A stretch of 64,000 nucleotides of DNA from Zygnema cylindricum (Eukaryota > Streptophyta > Zygnematophyceae > Zygnematales > Zygnemataceae): the NCBI GenBank assembly GCA_037447655.1, contig JBBHKE010000918.1:117793-181792 (forward strand), given 5' to 3'. Made by a program: the position numbers and the translations under genes. The notes beneath the pieces are model-generated. The model made no database searches. It was not told the origin of the DNA and saw only the letters and a program-made list of their open reading frames with translations. Positions 51,180-62,006 of the stretch are shown one piece after another. Position 1 is the first letter of the stretch. The number at the start of each line of letters is the position of its first letter.

Positions 51180-51655
51180 ATCCGCCATTTCGAGCGATGA
51201 AGATCAATGTAAGTTCCATGGAATTCCGATGCTGGAAGAGAATTACACAAAGGTCCAAATGACATTTCACCTAGCTATCAGAGTTTGGAGTAGGTAGAAA
51301 AGAGACAAACACAAATAAGGTCTAGACAGATAAGTGGTTTTCATTATAGAATCAGGAAATACAACTGATGTAAAACAAAATTGGACAATTTGTCCCTATC
51401 AATAGAGTTAGCTTCCTGTTCTATCTTTTCCAATCTGTGAATCGTAAATTCTAATGTTATGCACACTGATTAAATAGCTCTTACCTTGATACACACTCGA
51501 AGTGGCGGTCCAATTCAATGTGCCACGTGTCAAATGTCCACCGGACAAGAAGACGTGGGAGAGTAAAACATGGACAAACTAAATTTTAACTGAATCCCGC
51601 TACAATTCCCTATCCCAAAATATCACTAACACTAAGTTCACCGATTCACCTCAGA
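51180..51655 (-). repeat. Probable 5' LTR of the gag remnant
   Basis: Aligns over about 470 bp with 55.53-56.01 kb. Shared blocks include GCCATTTCGAG, AAACAAAATTGGAC, GATAAGTGGTTT and ACTAAGTTCACCGATTC. Both copies lie just upstream (minus strand) of copia coding remnants, which supports an LTR identity. Confidence 0.6.
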
Positions 51656-52034
51656 AATAAAGTAAGGCGTGGCAGAGGTTGCAAATGTCAAAATTTTAGA
51701 TACCCGAATCCGATTTTTTTTTTTTTTCAAAATCTGAACACCCGAAATTCGGCTGGGTTATGTCACGCTTCTAAATTGTTACCCTCTTTAACCGGATACA
51801 CATTTACGAAAAAAAAAACTAAACCGAAACTCGATTTCTCGCGACAACCCGTACCCGCCCATACCTGAACAAGTACAAAATTTGTGGTACATCTCTCTTA
51901 TACCTTCCACAATACCAAGATAACTACGGGTTTGTCTCCATGTACTTGAAACTTAGCGAGCTTACTTTGTTTTTTAACGCAGATCCGGCGGAACCGGATT
52001 TCAGGTGTCCCTATGTGTAACAAAAATATGTTAT

Positions 52035-52280
52035 TTAAGGATGTGACGGTTGCATACGCTGGCAATCCCAGTGACCGTTGTCAGCGTTCACAATCTGTGA
52101 TGACGCACCGGATTGTTCAAAAGCGTTTGCAACGTCGCGTAAATTTTTGTGACATTTGTAGATGTTTGTGAAGATTGTAGTGAATGCGAGGCTACGTGAC
52201 AGAGGTGGCATGTGCAAGTTGCTTGGGCATCCTCTGAGATTTCTCACGATTTCGTGAAATGGCATCGTAATTTTCAAACC
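52035..52280 (-). other. Open frame inside the hAT-like element
   Basis: About 82 codons are open after a good acceptor (TTTTTCATTTCAG at about 52.28 kb) to a stop at 52035. The product includes LRDVANAFEQSGASSQIVNA. No domain is recognised. It could be the tail of a former transposase or a captured exon. Confidence 0.25.
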
Positions 52281-52389
52281 CCTGAAATGAAAAAGTCTAT
52301 ACTTAATAAAACCGAAAAAAACAAAACAAGTTGGGTACTTTGATGGACGCAAACGGACAAAACAAAACAAATAGTGTACTTTTCGTCGT

Positions 52390-52720
52390 CACTTGATTTC
52401 GTTTGAAATTTTTGAAAATTTTTTACACGTGCGAACATGTGTTTCTATTTGTTTAGCAAAAATACTTTGATTTAAAACACATCGCCCATGTGTTTTAAAG
52501 AAAAGTTTGAATATGACGTTTTTTGCCATGGCCGTTAGTCGAAAAACACAAAACGACAACATGTAGTACATTCTAAATTCGACGATGACACAAAATATAC
52601 TTCTCATTTTTTCTATTTTTTTGTATGATTTGAAACTTACGCGGTACGATGCTAAGTTTTTGAGGAAAACGACAGAAAATAACCCTTACTTTGGCACATG
52701 ACGTACCCTAAGTACAATAA
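52390..52720 (+). repeat. Dispersed repeat family R3, copy 1
   Basis: Aligns in order with 61.2-61.53 kb: CACATCGC(C/G)CATGTG, ATGACGTTTTTTG, GTCGAAAA(A/G)CACAA, AACGACAGAAAA and ACCCTTACTT. Non-coding. Confidence 0.65.
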
Positions 52721-52741
52721 TGCTGTATTGTATGGACACTA

Positions 52742-53241
52742 CACCGCGAATCGTAATTAGAGTAAATAACGCTAATTCGGTCGCCCTAAATTTCGACTCT
52801 GTCACCTAATATAGAGTAAATGTTTCTAAATTTTTCATTGTACTATTTAAGGTAAGGTTTAATTAGCGTAAAAGATTCTAATATAGGTTCGTTTTAAATA
52901 TTGTGGAGTACGGACGACGTTCGACCGTGCAAAATTGTACTTTTAGAAGTAAAAAAATACAAATATTGATTTAATACAGGCCGTTATCATGTAACTGCGT
53001 TTTAACAAACCGCGTAGTGCAAACGTCATAGTGACAATTAACTGTACGTTTTGTCAGATTTTGTACGAATACCTTATTTACAATGGAGATATAAGCGTGC
53101 CAAATTAGAGTACTTAAATAAACTAGAGTAAAATTTCTTTTTGAAAAAGTTATATCACACAAACTAGAGTTCATAACTCTTATCATTTTTTTCTCTTTTG
53201 TTACTCTAACTTTTTCATTACTCTAATTACGATTCGCGGTG
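52742..53241. mobile_element. 500-bp MITE with perfect 24-bp TIRs and TA duplication
   Basis: CACCGCGAATCGTAATTAGA at the left tip (TIR 52742-52765) is matched exactly in reverse complement at 53218-53241, 24 of 24 bases. Each end abuts TA (52740-52741 and 53242-53243). A TA target duplication indicates the Tc1/mariner group. The interior repeats AGAGTAA-type words and has no coding frame. Confidence 0.85.
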
Positions 53242-53479
53242 TACTGTACTGTAAAGTGATGTAGTGGAACTTACATATGAAACCTTCAATTATTTTCGTT
53301 TTTTGCTTACCCGGATGTACCCTAATTTGTTTGTTTCTTTTTTTTAAATCACCTGGCCAAATCCGGCTGGCCCCCAAATTTTGGCACCCGAATCCGTTCC
53401 GGATCCAACGCGGCCGGACAGGTACTGATCGGGTACGGATTCGGGTACCCCCCGATTGCAACCTCTTCTGCGTGGGTAA

Positions 53480-54000
53480 ATCAATGTATTGGAGAATTGC
53501 CCGGAATCGCACTTCTATTTTGCGGTGATTTCCGTACACTACTTCGGTTGAGCAAACTTTCCTTGAAATGGTAGGCTGTCTATTTTGGTGAATCCGAAAG
53601 GCTAAAATGAAGCCTTGCCGTACATCTATATAGAGATTAGGCACACTGGCGTCATGTGCAAAAATTAAATTTCAACGCCAGTTCTACAAAATTGTCCGTG
53701 CAGGACAGTTAGTTTCAAACGGAACAAGTCTCGCGCCTCAAGCCCCCACCAAACTATTCAGGACCCCGTAGCTTGTAACGGGACACTTATCTCCCGTTAA
53801 ATAAATGTTTTATCAACTCGAGGGCGGCGCCCACCAACGTAAACAAGTCCACGAATCTTTATGCTTCGGAACTCCATGGACCAACGGTGACTCTCTAAAC
53901 CAATTAGGTCTTGCAAAGGGACTAAGTAAGAAAACAGTACTCCGAGAGTACGTTAGGCGGATGTTTCCTCATTCTCATTCAGTTTTCGCTTCTTAATTGT
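53480..54000. other. Intergenic DNA, no supported feature
   Basis: Short frames on the plus (53805-53996) and minus strands have no recognised product. The plus-strand frame may be opposite to the last part of the copia element. Confidence 0.35.
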
Positions 54001-55140
54001 TTTCTTGGTAAGAATCTCCTTACTGTCCTCCTCAGATTTTTTTTTGCCTGCAAAAAGAGTTTTTGCTTTGAAGGGAAGAGGTGAAACCTGCCTTCCCTGC
54101 ATAAAGGCTTAGCTTCTCCTTTCCAACTGTTTTAGTAAGCATGTCTACATCGTTTTCCTTATCAACTGTACAGGAAAAAATCCACTACATCGACTGCAAT
54201 TCCACTGGCGGCAACGGCCATTTCTTTCACCTCCATGGTGGAGAGGCCCACTGTCTTTTTGAGCTTACTAGCCTAGCTCACGCTTCACAGGTAACCAGTG
54301 GTGGATTTCCTTGTGGTAAGGTCATCTCCCCAATCTGCATCGATGTAAGCATGGATTTTTACGCTTTCTTGCTCTCCTCCCAATGTCAATGTTCTGTTCC
54401 TTGTTTTCTTAAGATACTTCAACACCTTTTTGACTTTGTTCAATGTTGTTTGCTCGGTTTATTTGGCTCAGAATTTTGACGGCGGTGGCAATATCGGGAC
54501 GCGTATAGTTTTTTGCATAAACTTAAGCTCCCATTGCTTCACGGTAGGGAGTACCCACCGATTTGCCTTGTTCCTCGATCAACGTTTCACCCCAACTCAA
54601 GAGGTGTGGTGACTCCTCCTGTATCTTCCAAGTTAAATCTGGTAAGTAGCTCGCCAATATACTTTCTTTCAAAGAGATGGATTGTTCAGTTTGCTCTAAC
54701 TCTTATGACTTCTGTGCCTATAACATATTTCAATTCTCCAAGATATTTCTTCTTGGATTGACTTCTTAGCAACTCTCTGACTTTTGCTATGTTATCCTTA
54801 GTTGTACCGAGGATGATCAAATCGTCCATGTATATAGGGATGATGATCTGCATTTCTTTGTTATAGTAGAGGGAATGATCCGCCTCTATCTTGATAAATC
54901 CTTCAATTTTCAGGTAGTCATCGATCTTGATGTTCCAAGGTCTCGAAGATTGCTTCAGGTCATAAGGAGTTTCGACAACTTCATTCCATTTCCACGAGTT
55001 GATGTCTTTCGGATCTAACCAGGTAAGAAATGGACATATATCCAACAGGAGAGCATAAGGTGAAGCTGACCACATCGGCTTTGACCAACAAATTGGCGTA
55101 GAGGGAGGGATATGCCTCCATAGACATGCCATCTTGATTG
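54000..55140 (-). pseudogene. Ty1/copia remnant: reverse transcriptase to RNase H
   Basis: From 55.1 kb downward the minus strand reads YDLKQSSRPWNIKIDDYLK, then IPIYMDDLIILG, a well-kept YVDD-type motif, then KYLGELKYVIGTEV. In other frames follow a TPLELG segment (54.61 kb), a PDIATAV-like segment and an RNase H start (HAYIDADWG, 54.34 kb). Frameshifts occur after 54.69 kb. An LTR-like sequence lies upstream at 55.53-56.01 kb; gag, protease and integrase are deleted. Confidence 0.82.
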
Positions 55141-55529
55141 ATTGTGGTCATCAACGTCTTTCTCGTCTTAATGCGAGCGATCATCTCTGCAAGCTTGTGA
55201 GTTGCTTCCAAGGATTTCAAAATTTTAGTTCGCGTCTTGAATCTTGTTACATTTCTTAGTTGGTCATGTGTTAGTTCACGAATGAGAATGTTCTTGCCTC
55301 GTTTCTCTGGCGCATCTGTATTGTGGATTTTTTTTTTCCCTGTCTGTGACATTAATGGGGTTTGCTCTTGGCGTTTGCAAAAGCAGGATGTTTGTTCCAA
55401 CGACAATGGCAAGACTGTCAGTTTCTCTCCTCCAAGGCAACCTGAGCCCAACACCTCTATAGTTGATATTATAAAATTTGAGCTTGTTCAACGACCCGGG
55501 TGGGCTCAAAACCTAATATTCGCGATCGG

Positions 55530-56010
55530 CCATTTCGAGTGACAAAGGTAAATCTAAGCGCCACAGACTTCCGATACTGGAATAAAACTACACAAAGGCC
55601 CAAAGGACAATTCACCACGCAATCTCAAGGTAGGTAAAAAAAAAAAAAACTCAAAGTAGGTTCTGATAGATAAGTGGTTTCCCATTATAGAAATAGGAAA
55701 TGCAACTGATGTAAAACAAAATTGGACGATTTGCCCCTATCAATAAATTTGGCTTTCTGCATTCTCTTTTCTAATCAGTCAATAGTAAATTCTAATGCTA
55801 TGCACACTAATTAAACAGCACTTACCGTGATACACACTCTAAGAGGTGGTCTAATTACAATGTGCTACAGATCTAATGTACACGGCTCAAAAAACGTGGG
55901 GGTGTAAAACATGTCTGAAAGCAAGACAATAAATTGTAACTGAATCTCGTTACGACTCCCTCTCCCAAAATATCGCAAAAACACTAAGTTCACCGATTCG
56001 CTTGACAAAT
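55530..56010 (-). repeat. Probable 5' LTR of the 54.0-55.1 kb copia remnant
   Basis: Relative of the 51.18-51.65 kb LTR in the same orientation. Between it and the RT is a 157-codon minus-strand frame (54981-55454) with no recognised domain, probably leader or rearranged internal sequence. Confidence 0.55.
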
Positions 56011-57090
56011 GAAGTATCACGTGAGTAAAACGATGTACCAAAGAATCACTCGGAATCGCACAAAAAGGATCATCAACATATCAAATTTGAATGGTGGAGT
56101 GCTAACAGATTTCTGATGCACAACAGATTGACATGGAAGAGAACAAAAAGTACAATCCAATCCATGGACTTTGAATTACAAAAATGTATTAAAAAACGAC
56201 CTTAGCATATGCCACGATCGCATCTATAATACATTTGAGGCCAATTTAAAACGTATGAGTCAATATGTGTACTCGGAATGCACCTAACGACTAATCAAAA
56301 AGTCACCGGGAAGCAGAGGTTGAAGTAAAGACTGTCATTTTTGGACTCCATATCTTATTTAAGGCATCTAGTACCGAGCACAAAATCCGTTTTAGTTCCA
56401 ACGATATATCAATGCAATTAATGTTGAAAAGAAACCTTAAAATGGACAATTGCTAATCATGTGGATATGAAAAGAAAAACTTACAAAAACATTTAGTTGT
56501 TGGAATAGCAATAATCGATACGAGAGCCTACACATTCACAAGGGGTAGATTGATGATTAGCATGTCATTCTTAGAAATACACCTCTCAATGAAAGCTACG
56601 CAATATAGTGGAATATGTAAGATAGGCAGGTACATGAAATCTTAGTGAATAGATAATAAGGCGTTAATTCAAATCAAGTTCCAAACATGTACAAAATCAA
56701 ACAATATAATTATAATTTTATCAATAAATAAGCACACTCCGTACATAATTTTATTCAATGTAAGATTTCATTTTTATAGGACCCTGTAAAATGGAAATCA
56801 TGACATGGGTCATGTTTAACACTATGGTTTTTGTGCATTACGAATAATATAAAAATAAAGTGTAAAACAACTTTGGACCATGCTCCATTGACCCTTCAAG
56901 TCAATCACTCGAATAATCTAGTCGTGGCCTTGGGCAAAGCTTGATATGATAAGTAGGCAAATTGTGTTATGAGTACACAAGTTAAAAAAACAAATTGTAC
57001 ATGGTGTATAACTGTTAACGTAAAACTAAGACCGTGGACCTTCAAAAATTGCATTTACGCGTCTTGCAAATAAAACCAAAACAAATGTGG
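56010..57090. other. Intergenic DNA, no recognised feature
   Basis: AT-rich, with no frame of note on either strand and no repeat that I can match inside the window. Confidence 0.4.
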
Positions 57091-57099
57091 CAAAACTTT

Positions 57100-57480
57100 A
57101 TTTCCGCTCTCTCTCTCTCTCTCTCTCCCTCTCCCTCCTATCTCTATTTTCTCTCCATCATTTAATTTCTCCTGCTCCTTACCCTCTTCACTCACTATTC
57201 ACCAGTAGAATTTAATCTCTCCTTACCTCACTCTTAAAGAAGGGAAAGGAAAGAAAAAAAATAAGGAAAGAGGGAGAAACAAGACGAGAGAGTTTACAAG
57301 ACCCCTACCTCCCCGTTCCATCATATTTTATTTTCTTGCTCACCTATATTTTATTGTTTCCCACCTTTTTGCTAGCCCGATTTTGATTTTACCCAATGAT
57401 CGCTCTTCCACAATACTACCAAATGTCTCTCCTTTCTCTTTCTATCCAATGCCGCTTTTCTTTTTTCTCGCTGCCTCTCA
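57100..57480 (+). repeat. (CT)n and pyrimidine-rich tract with a purine-rich insert
   Basis: A CT run at about 57107-57127 leads into CTCCC words, interrupted by a purine-rich block at 57238-57290 (GGGAAAGGAAAG). Non-coding. Confidence 0.7.
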
Positions 57481-57514
57481 TTTTATGCACTTTCTTCTCA
57501 TCCACGCAGCCACT

Positions 57515-58880
57515 AATAGTTTTGAATCGTTCAAAAAGGCCCGTGCACATCAGGTGAGCAAATAAAAAGCCATACTACACCTCGAATAGTAAGCTTAGGT
57601 GTGTCACAAAAGAAAATATGATAGGGAAAAAGATAAAATTCATATAAAAACAATACACAGGTTTAGACTGCTTTGGTTTATGCAGCTTTAGAAATAAATT
57701 TATAGTCAAAAAGCGAGTAGATAGGAATCTATACTACTCCGGGAATAATGACATTAGGTGTATCGCGAGAGTAGATAGGATTGGGGGAAAGATAGAATGG
57801 AGATCAAAATAATAGACAAGCTTAGGCAACTTTAGAAATGAATTTATAGTCAAGAGATCATAGAGCGTAAGCCGAAGTGAGCCCCGATTGAAGTACAATT
57901 ATTTCCAAAATAAACTATTCTAAACAAAACTCCAGTCTCTTTCTAAACTCTACGAAAATAATCTTAATTAAGAATGTACAAAGAGTTGATGAAATAACTT
58001 GATGCTTCTAGGAATCTGTTGTTATGAGAGATATTTTGTTCAAATATTTGATTTTATTCTATATATTTGTGTGCCTCTTTCGACAGTGGTTGCTTAGTCT
58101 GCGTGGTCAAATGTATTATTGCCAAGTATCATTTACCACCAAGAATTGTCGCACATCACTCCAATACAATTCCGTACAAAAAGCGTTACTTAAATCGTGG
58201 AATCGTACGTTTCAATTTCGTACGTCTTGATCTGTCGGGTTGCGTCTTATCACGTACATGCGAATCAATAAGGTTCGACAACATAAATGGATCGCCAAAG
58301 ATCGCATGAAATGAACACTCCCACTCGATGTTTGTGGAATGCATCAAGTACAAGATCGTCGTTGATAATTTTATGTTGTCGTCGCAATCAAGTGAATACT
58401 TAATATTCCTATAAAAAATTCAATTTCAGGCCGTACATTTGAAGCGATAGGGAGTCTATACAATATCTCGCCCCGTAATATTGAATGCTTTCCATTCCAT
58501 TTTTAACATGATCTGGGGACCACCTGAGGTCCAATGATGACTTATCATAAGTATTTGACCAATGGAGGTGCGTTTGCAGCCTAAATGTCCTGCTTCACTA
58601 CCACCTTCTCTCAATTCTAACGGTCTTACTATGGGACCAGTTGTCCTGTCGTTTATCCTCGTTGTACAAGGTGCATAATTGATGATCCACGAAACTGTAA
58701 TTTCATGTTAGCCATTGATTTTGATGTTTATCTGACACCCAATTGGAATCACTTAAGGTTTCCCAGAGTGTGGTCACTCGAACAACTTCAAAATTTGTGT
58801 CCGTTCGATCGTCTCATTTGCGGCGGCAATGAAGTTTTGACTTTTTACAGTGTGCAACTCGAGGTTTATTTTGCGTCTCA
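57515..58880 (+). repeat. Dispersed repeat family R1, copy c
   Basis: Longest R1 copy. It starts TAATAGTTTTGAATCG, as does copy b at 29345, and contains all blocks of copy a. It shows that the unit can sit outside the polycystin gene and is about 1.3 kb long. Frames are broken by stops. Confidence 0.7.
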
Positions 58881-59285
58881 TGTTCTTAAAGGTACAATCC
58901 GTACCCTATTGACACCTGTTTGACTTTGTAGGTCCACATATAGTTTCAATTTGTGCTTTTTCATTTGTGTCAAAAACTCTCCTTTTGGGCTTTCTCTAAG
59001 TCCCCCTCGGTACTCCTCAGACCGCCATACATTATTGCTTTTTGTTGGGAGCTTAATCTTAGGTTCCCCCCAATATTTATGTCATCAGTAATGCCTCCCT
59101 CTTTCTGCCTAACCACGGCTTCCGCTGCGGCGTTTACCTAGAGAGCTTTATTACTCGGTCGTTCTTGAGGTTCTTCTTCTTCATTTCGAAGTTGGCGAGG
59201 TAAAATTTCCAAAAAACGTGTTGCTCTCGACCCTTCCATTGTTGCATCTGTCCCAATCCTTTTCCTGCTCTTCTTTGGCAGTTGA

Positions 59286-59365
59286 CCGTTTGGGATATTT
59301 CCCTTCCTTTTTTCTTACAACTTCCCGTTTGGGATATTTCCCTTCCCTTTTTTTTACAACTGCTG
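59286..59365 (+). repeat. ~42-bp tandem duplication
   Basis: CGTTTGGGATATTTCCCTTC occurs at 59287 and again at 59329, each followed by a T-rich run and TTACAACT. The minus-strand product of this segment is a duplicated Lys/Arg-rich GKYPKR motif in a short frame of unknown nature. Confidence 0.8.
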
Positions 59366-59469
59366 TTGAAATGGTCAAACTCAGTAGCTTCAAGTCCTTT
59401 GGATCTTTGGCTGTTTCAGCTCTTGGATTTTTATTGATGTCTTTCCAGTCTTGTTTGACTTAGCATTTG

Positions 59470-61200
59470 AGCTCTCTCTTTTTATGTTTTACATTGAGCT
59501 TTGACCTTATTTGGAAAATTGGGGATTGGAAATTAATGTTAAGATTTCAATGTGTAAATTCAGTTCAGTTTTGTGTTCAGTTTGTGTTTATGCTAAATTA
59601 ATGTTCAGTTGACGTCGGCAGGTTATGTTTTCCCGATACTCCCTGTTTAGTTTGAGTGTCTGTTAAGGTTCGTGACATGTGGTACTGTACGGTTGGTGAA
59701 TTCTTTAGTGCGTAGAACCGTGGTACGGTCTTAGGTCCAGATCACGGTTAGTTTCGGCGGACTTATGTTTTATTAGGCGTTTCAGCGCCTAAGTGTCAAA
59801 AATTGGTGAAAGTGGAGTATTGGTGAAAGTGGAGTCTGAGTGGAACTGTGACAGAAGTAGTATAGTTCTGTCTTCTGGTGATGTTGGAAGAAAGTTTTTT
59901 TAGGAGGAGTGTAGGATAGTTTGATATATCAGAAAAGGAAGTGAAGTTGAAGGAAGAAAGGGGATGTAAAAATTCGATTGAATATATTTTCTATTTGGTT
60001 GAGTTCCTTTATTATCTGTGAATTTCTGATGTCTGGTATATCTCAATGCTTCCGCTGAAGGTGAATGCATAAATGTTCCTTTTTATAATAAGTCTCTTGT
60101 TATTTTCCCGCACCTGTTTGGTATTGAGTATTTTCCTAAAATATGTTATACATCCAATTCGATTTGATCTTTGCTATAGTTAGAAAGTGACATTCATTAA
60201 GGATAATTGTTGTTGTTAACGGATATTGTAGTTCTCAAGTCTCTTAATTAATGTGACAATCTTAATCTTTAACAACACTTGTTTAGCTAATTGTTTTCAT
60301 ACCATGTGGGGCAAAAGGAGCTACGGGGTTTTTAGGAAGGTTTATTAGTGTTTTTAATCCTTTGGGTATTACTAAAAGGATGTAATACAAATATTCCAAT
60401 ACAACACATGCGCCGAGACACTTGAACTGAATTCCTTTCCGTACATTTTTATTTGTTGGAAAAAAACAAGACATTATGTGGGGAGGTCGTCTAGTGGAGG
60501 ATTATACTAATTTCCACACTACTTGGTAAATGTCATTTACAACAAACGGTTAACTGAAAATAGTTAGCAAGTTAAGTTTGTGGATTTCTTTTAGATTGGC
60601 ATCTGCGTTTTACAAATTCTACATGTTGATTCCGATAAATTATTGGGCACTGGATTATTATACACCCGTTTGTACCGGTTTAACTATGAAGGAATAGCTA
60701 CAATACTTTCCACGCGCAAGAGAATGTGAAGGTAGGATGAAGGGAAATTGAGGAAAAAGGAGTTCCAACACCTTTTCGACTTTAGAAGCTCATGTCGGTC
60801 GCTTTGTCTTTTCCTAGTATTTCAAAACCGCGCCTGAGTGAAATACAGTCTGTCTCTATACAAATTATTTTTATAGTTAGGCCTGTTATCCATTAGGCGG
60901 TCCCAGTAAACATGCGGAGACGTCTATATCTAGTGTTTACTGGTACGGCGTTCCATTATGTTGTGCCAGTAAACATCGTTTCTCAATTATTATTGGTGAC
61001 ACGTAAGCTAGTTTTTAGATTCTTAAAATCTAAAAATATTCTTCAAACTGAAAATCTGTTCATAACATTTGTACGAGCAGAGGTAGTTAATGATTCGAAC
61101 AAAAAATTTGCGACCAAATTTAAATTTTGAAATTGAAAATCAAAATTTTGAAACGGAATGGCAAAAAGGCGCCGCAAACTTTGAAGGTCACCGGATGTCA
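59470..61200. other. Intergenic DNA, partly LTR-like
   Basis: TGTTAAGATTTCAATGTGTA at about 59538 resembles the LTR start at 21209, but the match does not extend far. Around 60.91-60.98 kb, AGTAAACAT and TGTTTACTGG recur in both orientations. No gene is recognised. Confidence 0.3.
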
Positions 61201-61530
61201 GAAGGAGCGTGCGAGGATATTTCGAAATTTAAGGCACGTGCGAAAAAATGTTCCTATTTGTCAATCGAAAAAGCCTAATTTTAAATCACATCGCGCATGT
61301 GTTTGAAACAAAGGTTTGAAGATGACGTTTTTTGTCGTAGAAGTGGGTCGAAAAGCACAAGACGACAATTTTTCGTACATCCTAAGTTCAAGGATGACGC
61401 GAATTGTACTCTACAAATTTGCGATTCCTTCGTACGGTTGCAACTTAGGCAGCACGGCGCTAAGTTTTACGGCAAAACGACAGAAAAAAACCCTTACTTA
61501 TGCACATGGGGACACACCCTAACAAATATG
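61200..61530 (+). repeat. Dispersed repeat family R3, copy 2
   Basis: Second copy of the 52.39-52.72 kb unit, same orientation. It ends about 360 bp upstream of the TATA box of the mTERF gene. The plus-strand frames across it (up to 125 codons) are not conserved with copy 1. Confidence 0.65.
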
Positions 61531-61887
61531 TCGATGTTCAGCGTATCGGTCTTTTCTATTCCGATATTGCGTCGGCCATATCCAAATGCGGGCTACGCTG
61601 AACTGTCGATGCTAGATCGGAATTACACCGGTTTTGATGGCGTGACGGTTAGCGCCAAATGCCGACAAAAGTGATGCAGTGAGAAGTGGCTGTAAGTGAT
61701 GCTCTCTGTAGTTCACATGAGAGCTGCTACTAACTGCCACTACGCTGAAACTGTGTTGAAACTGTGTGGGTACAGTATAGTGCGGTACAACTATAATACC
61801 AAATTAAAATTGCCCGGTTTGTACCGACGTACAGAAACATTTGAATCACTGTCCAGCTAGACCGTCAAAAGAAGATTGACTTTGCTG

Positions 61888-61895
61888 TATAAATA
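61888..61895 (+). promoter_or_regulatory. TATA box of the mTERF gene
   Basis: TATAAATA lies 112 bases upstream of the chosen start codon. It is followed by a pyrimidine-rich leader (61938-61997, CTCTCCTTTCTCATTCC-type), which would be in the 5' UTR. Spacing fits a core promoter with a short 5' UTR. Confidence 0.65.
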
Positions 61896-62006
61896 GACGG
61901 CCGGCAAAACTGTTCACATTTTAGGTTTTCAGGCACCACATTCTTCCCCGCTACGATTCTTTTCTCTCCTTTCTCATTCCATTCTCACTCCCCCTTAGGC
62001 CATCCG

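Larger units (their letters stand above)
51667..53477. mobile_element. Possible hAT-like non-autonomous element with nested insertions
   Basis: The left end reads GTGGCAGAGGTTGCAA followed by ACCCGAATCCG. The right end is the inverse, CGGATTCGGGTACCC...TTGCAACCTCTTCTG. A CAGAGGTTGCAA tip followed by a CCCGAATCCG block resembles plant-type hAT tips. GCGTGG on both flanks may be part of the target duplication. Inside lie an R3 repeat and a complete 500-bp TIR element. Confidence 0.45.

Noticed and set aside
53201-53644. 147-codon minus-strand frame
   Set aside because: It spans the end of the MITE and the right end of the hAT-like element; repeat DNA without a motif.
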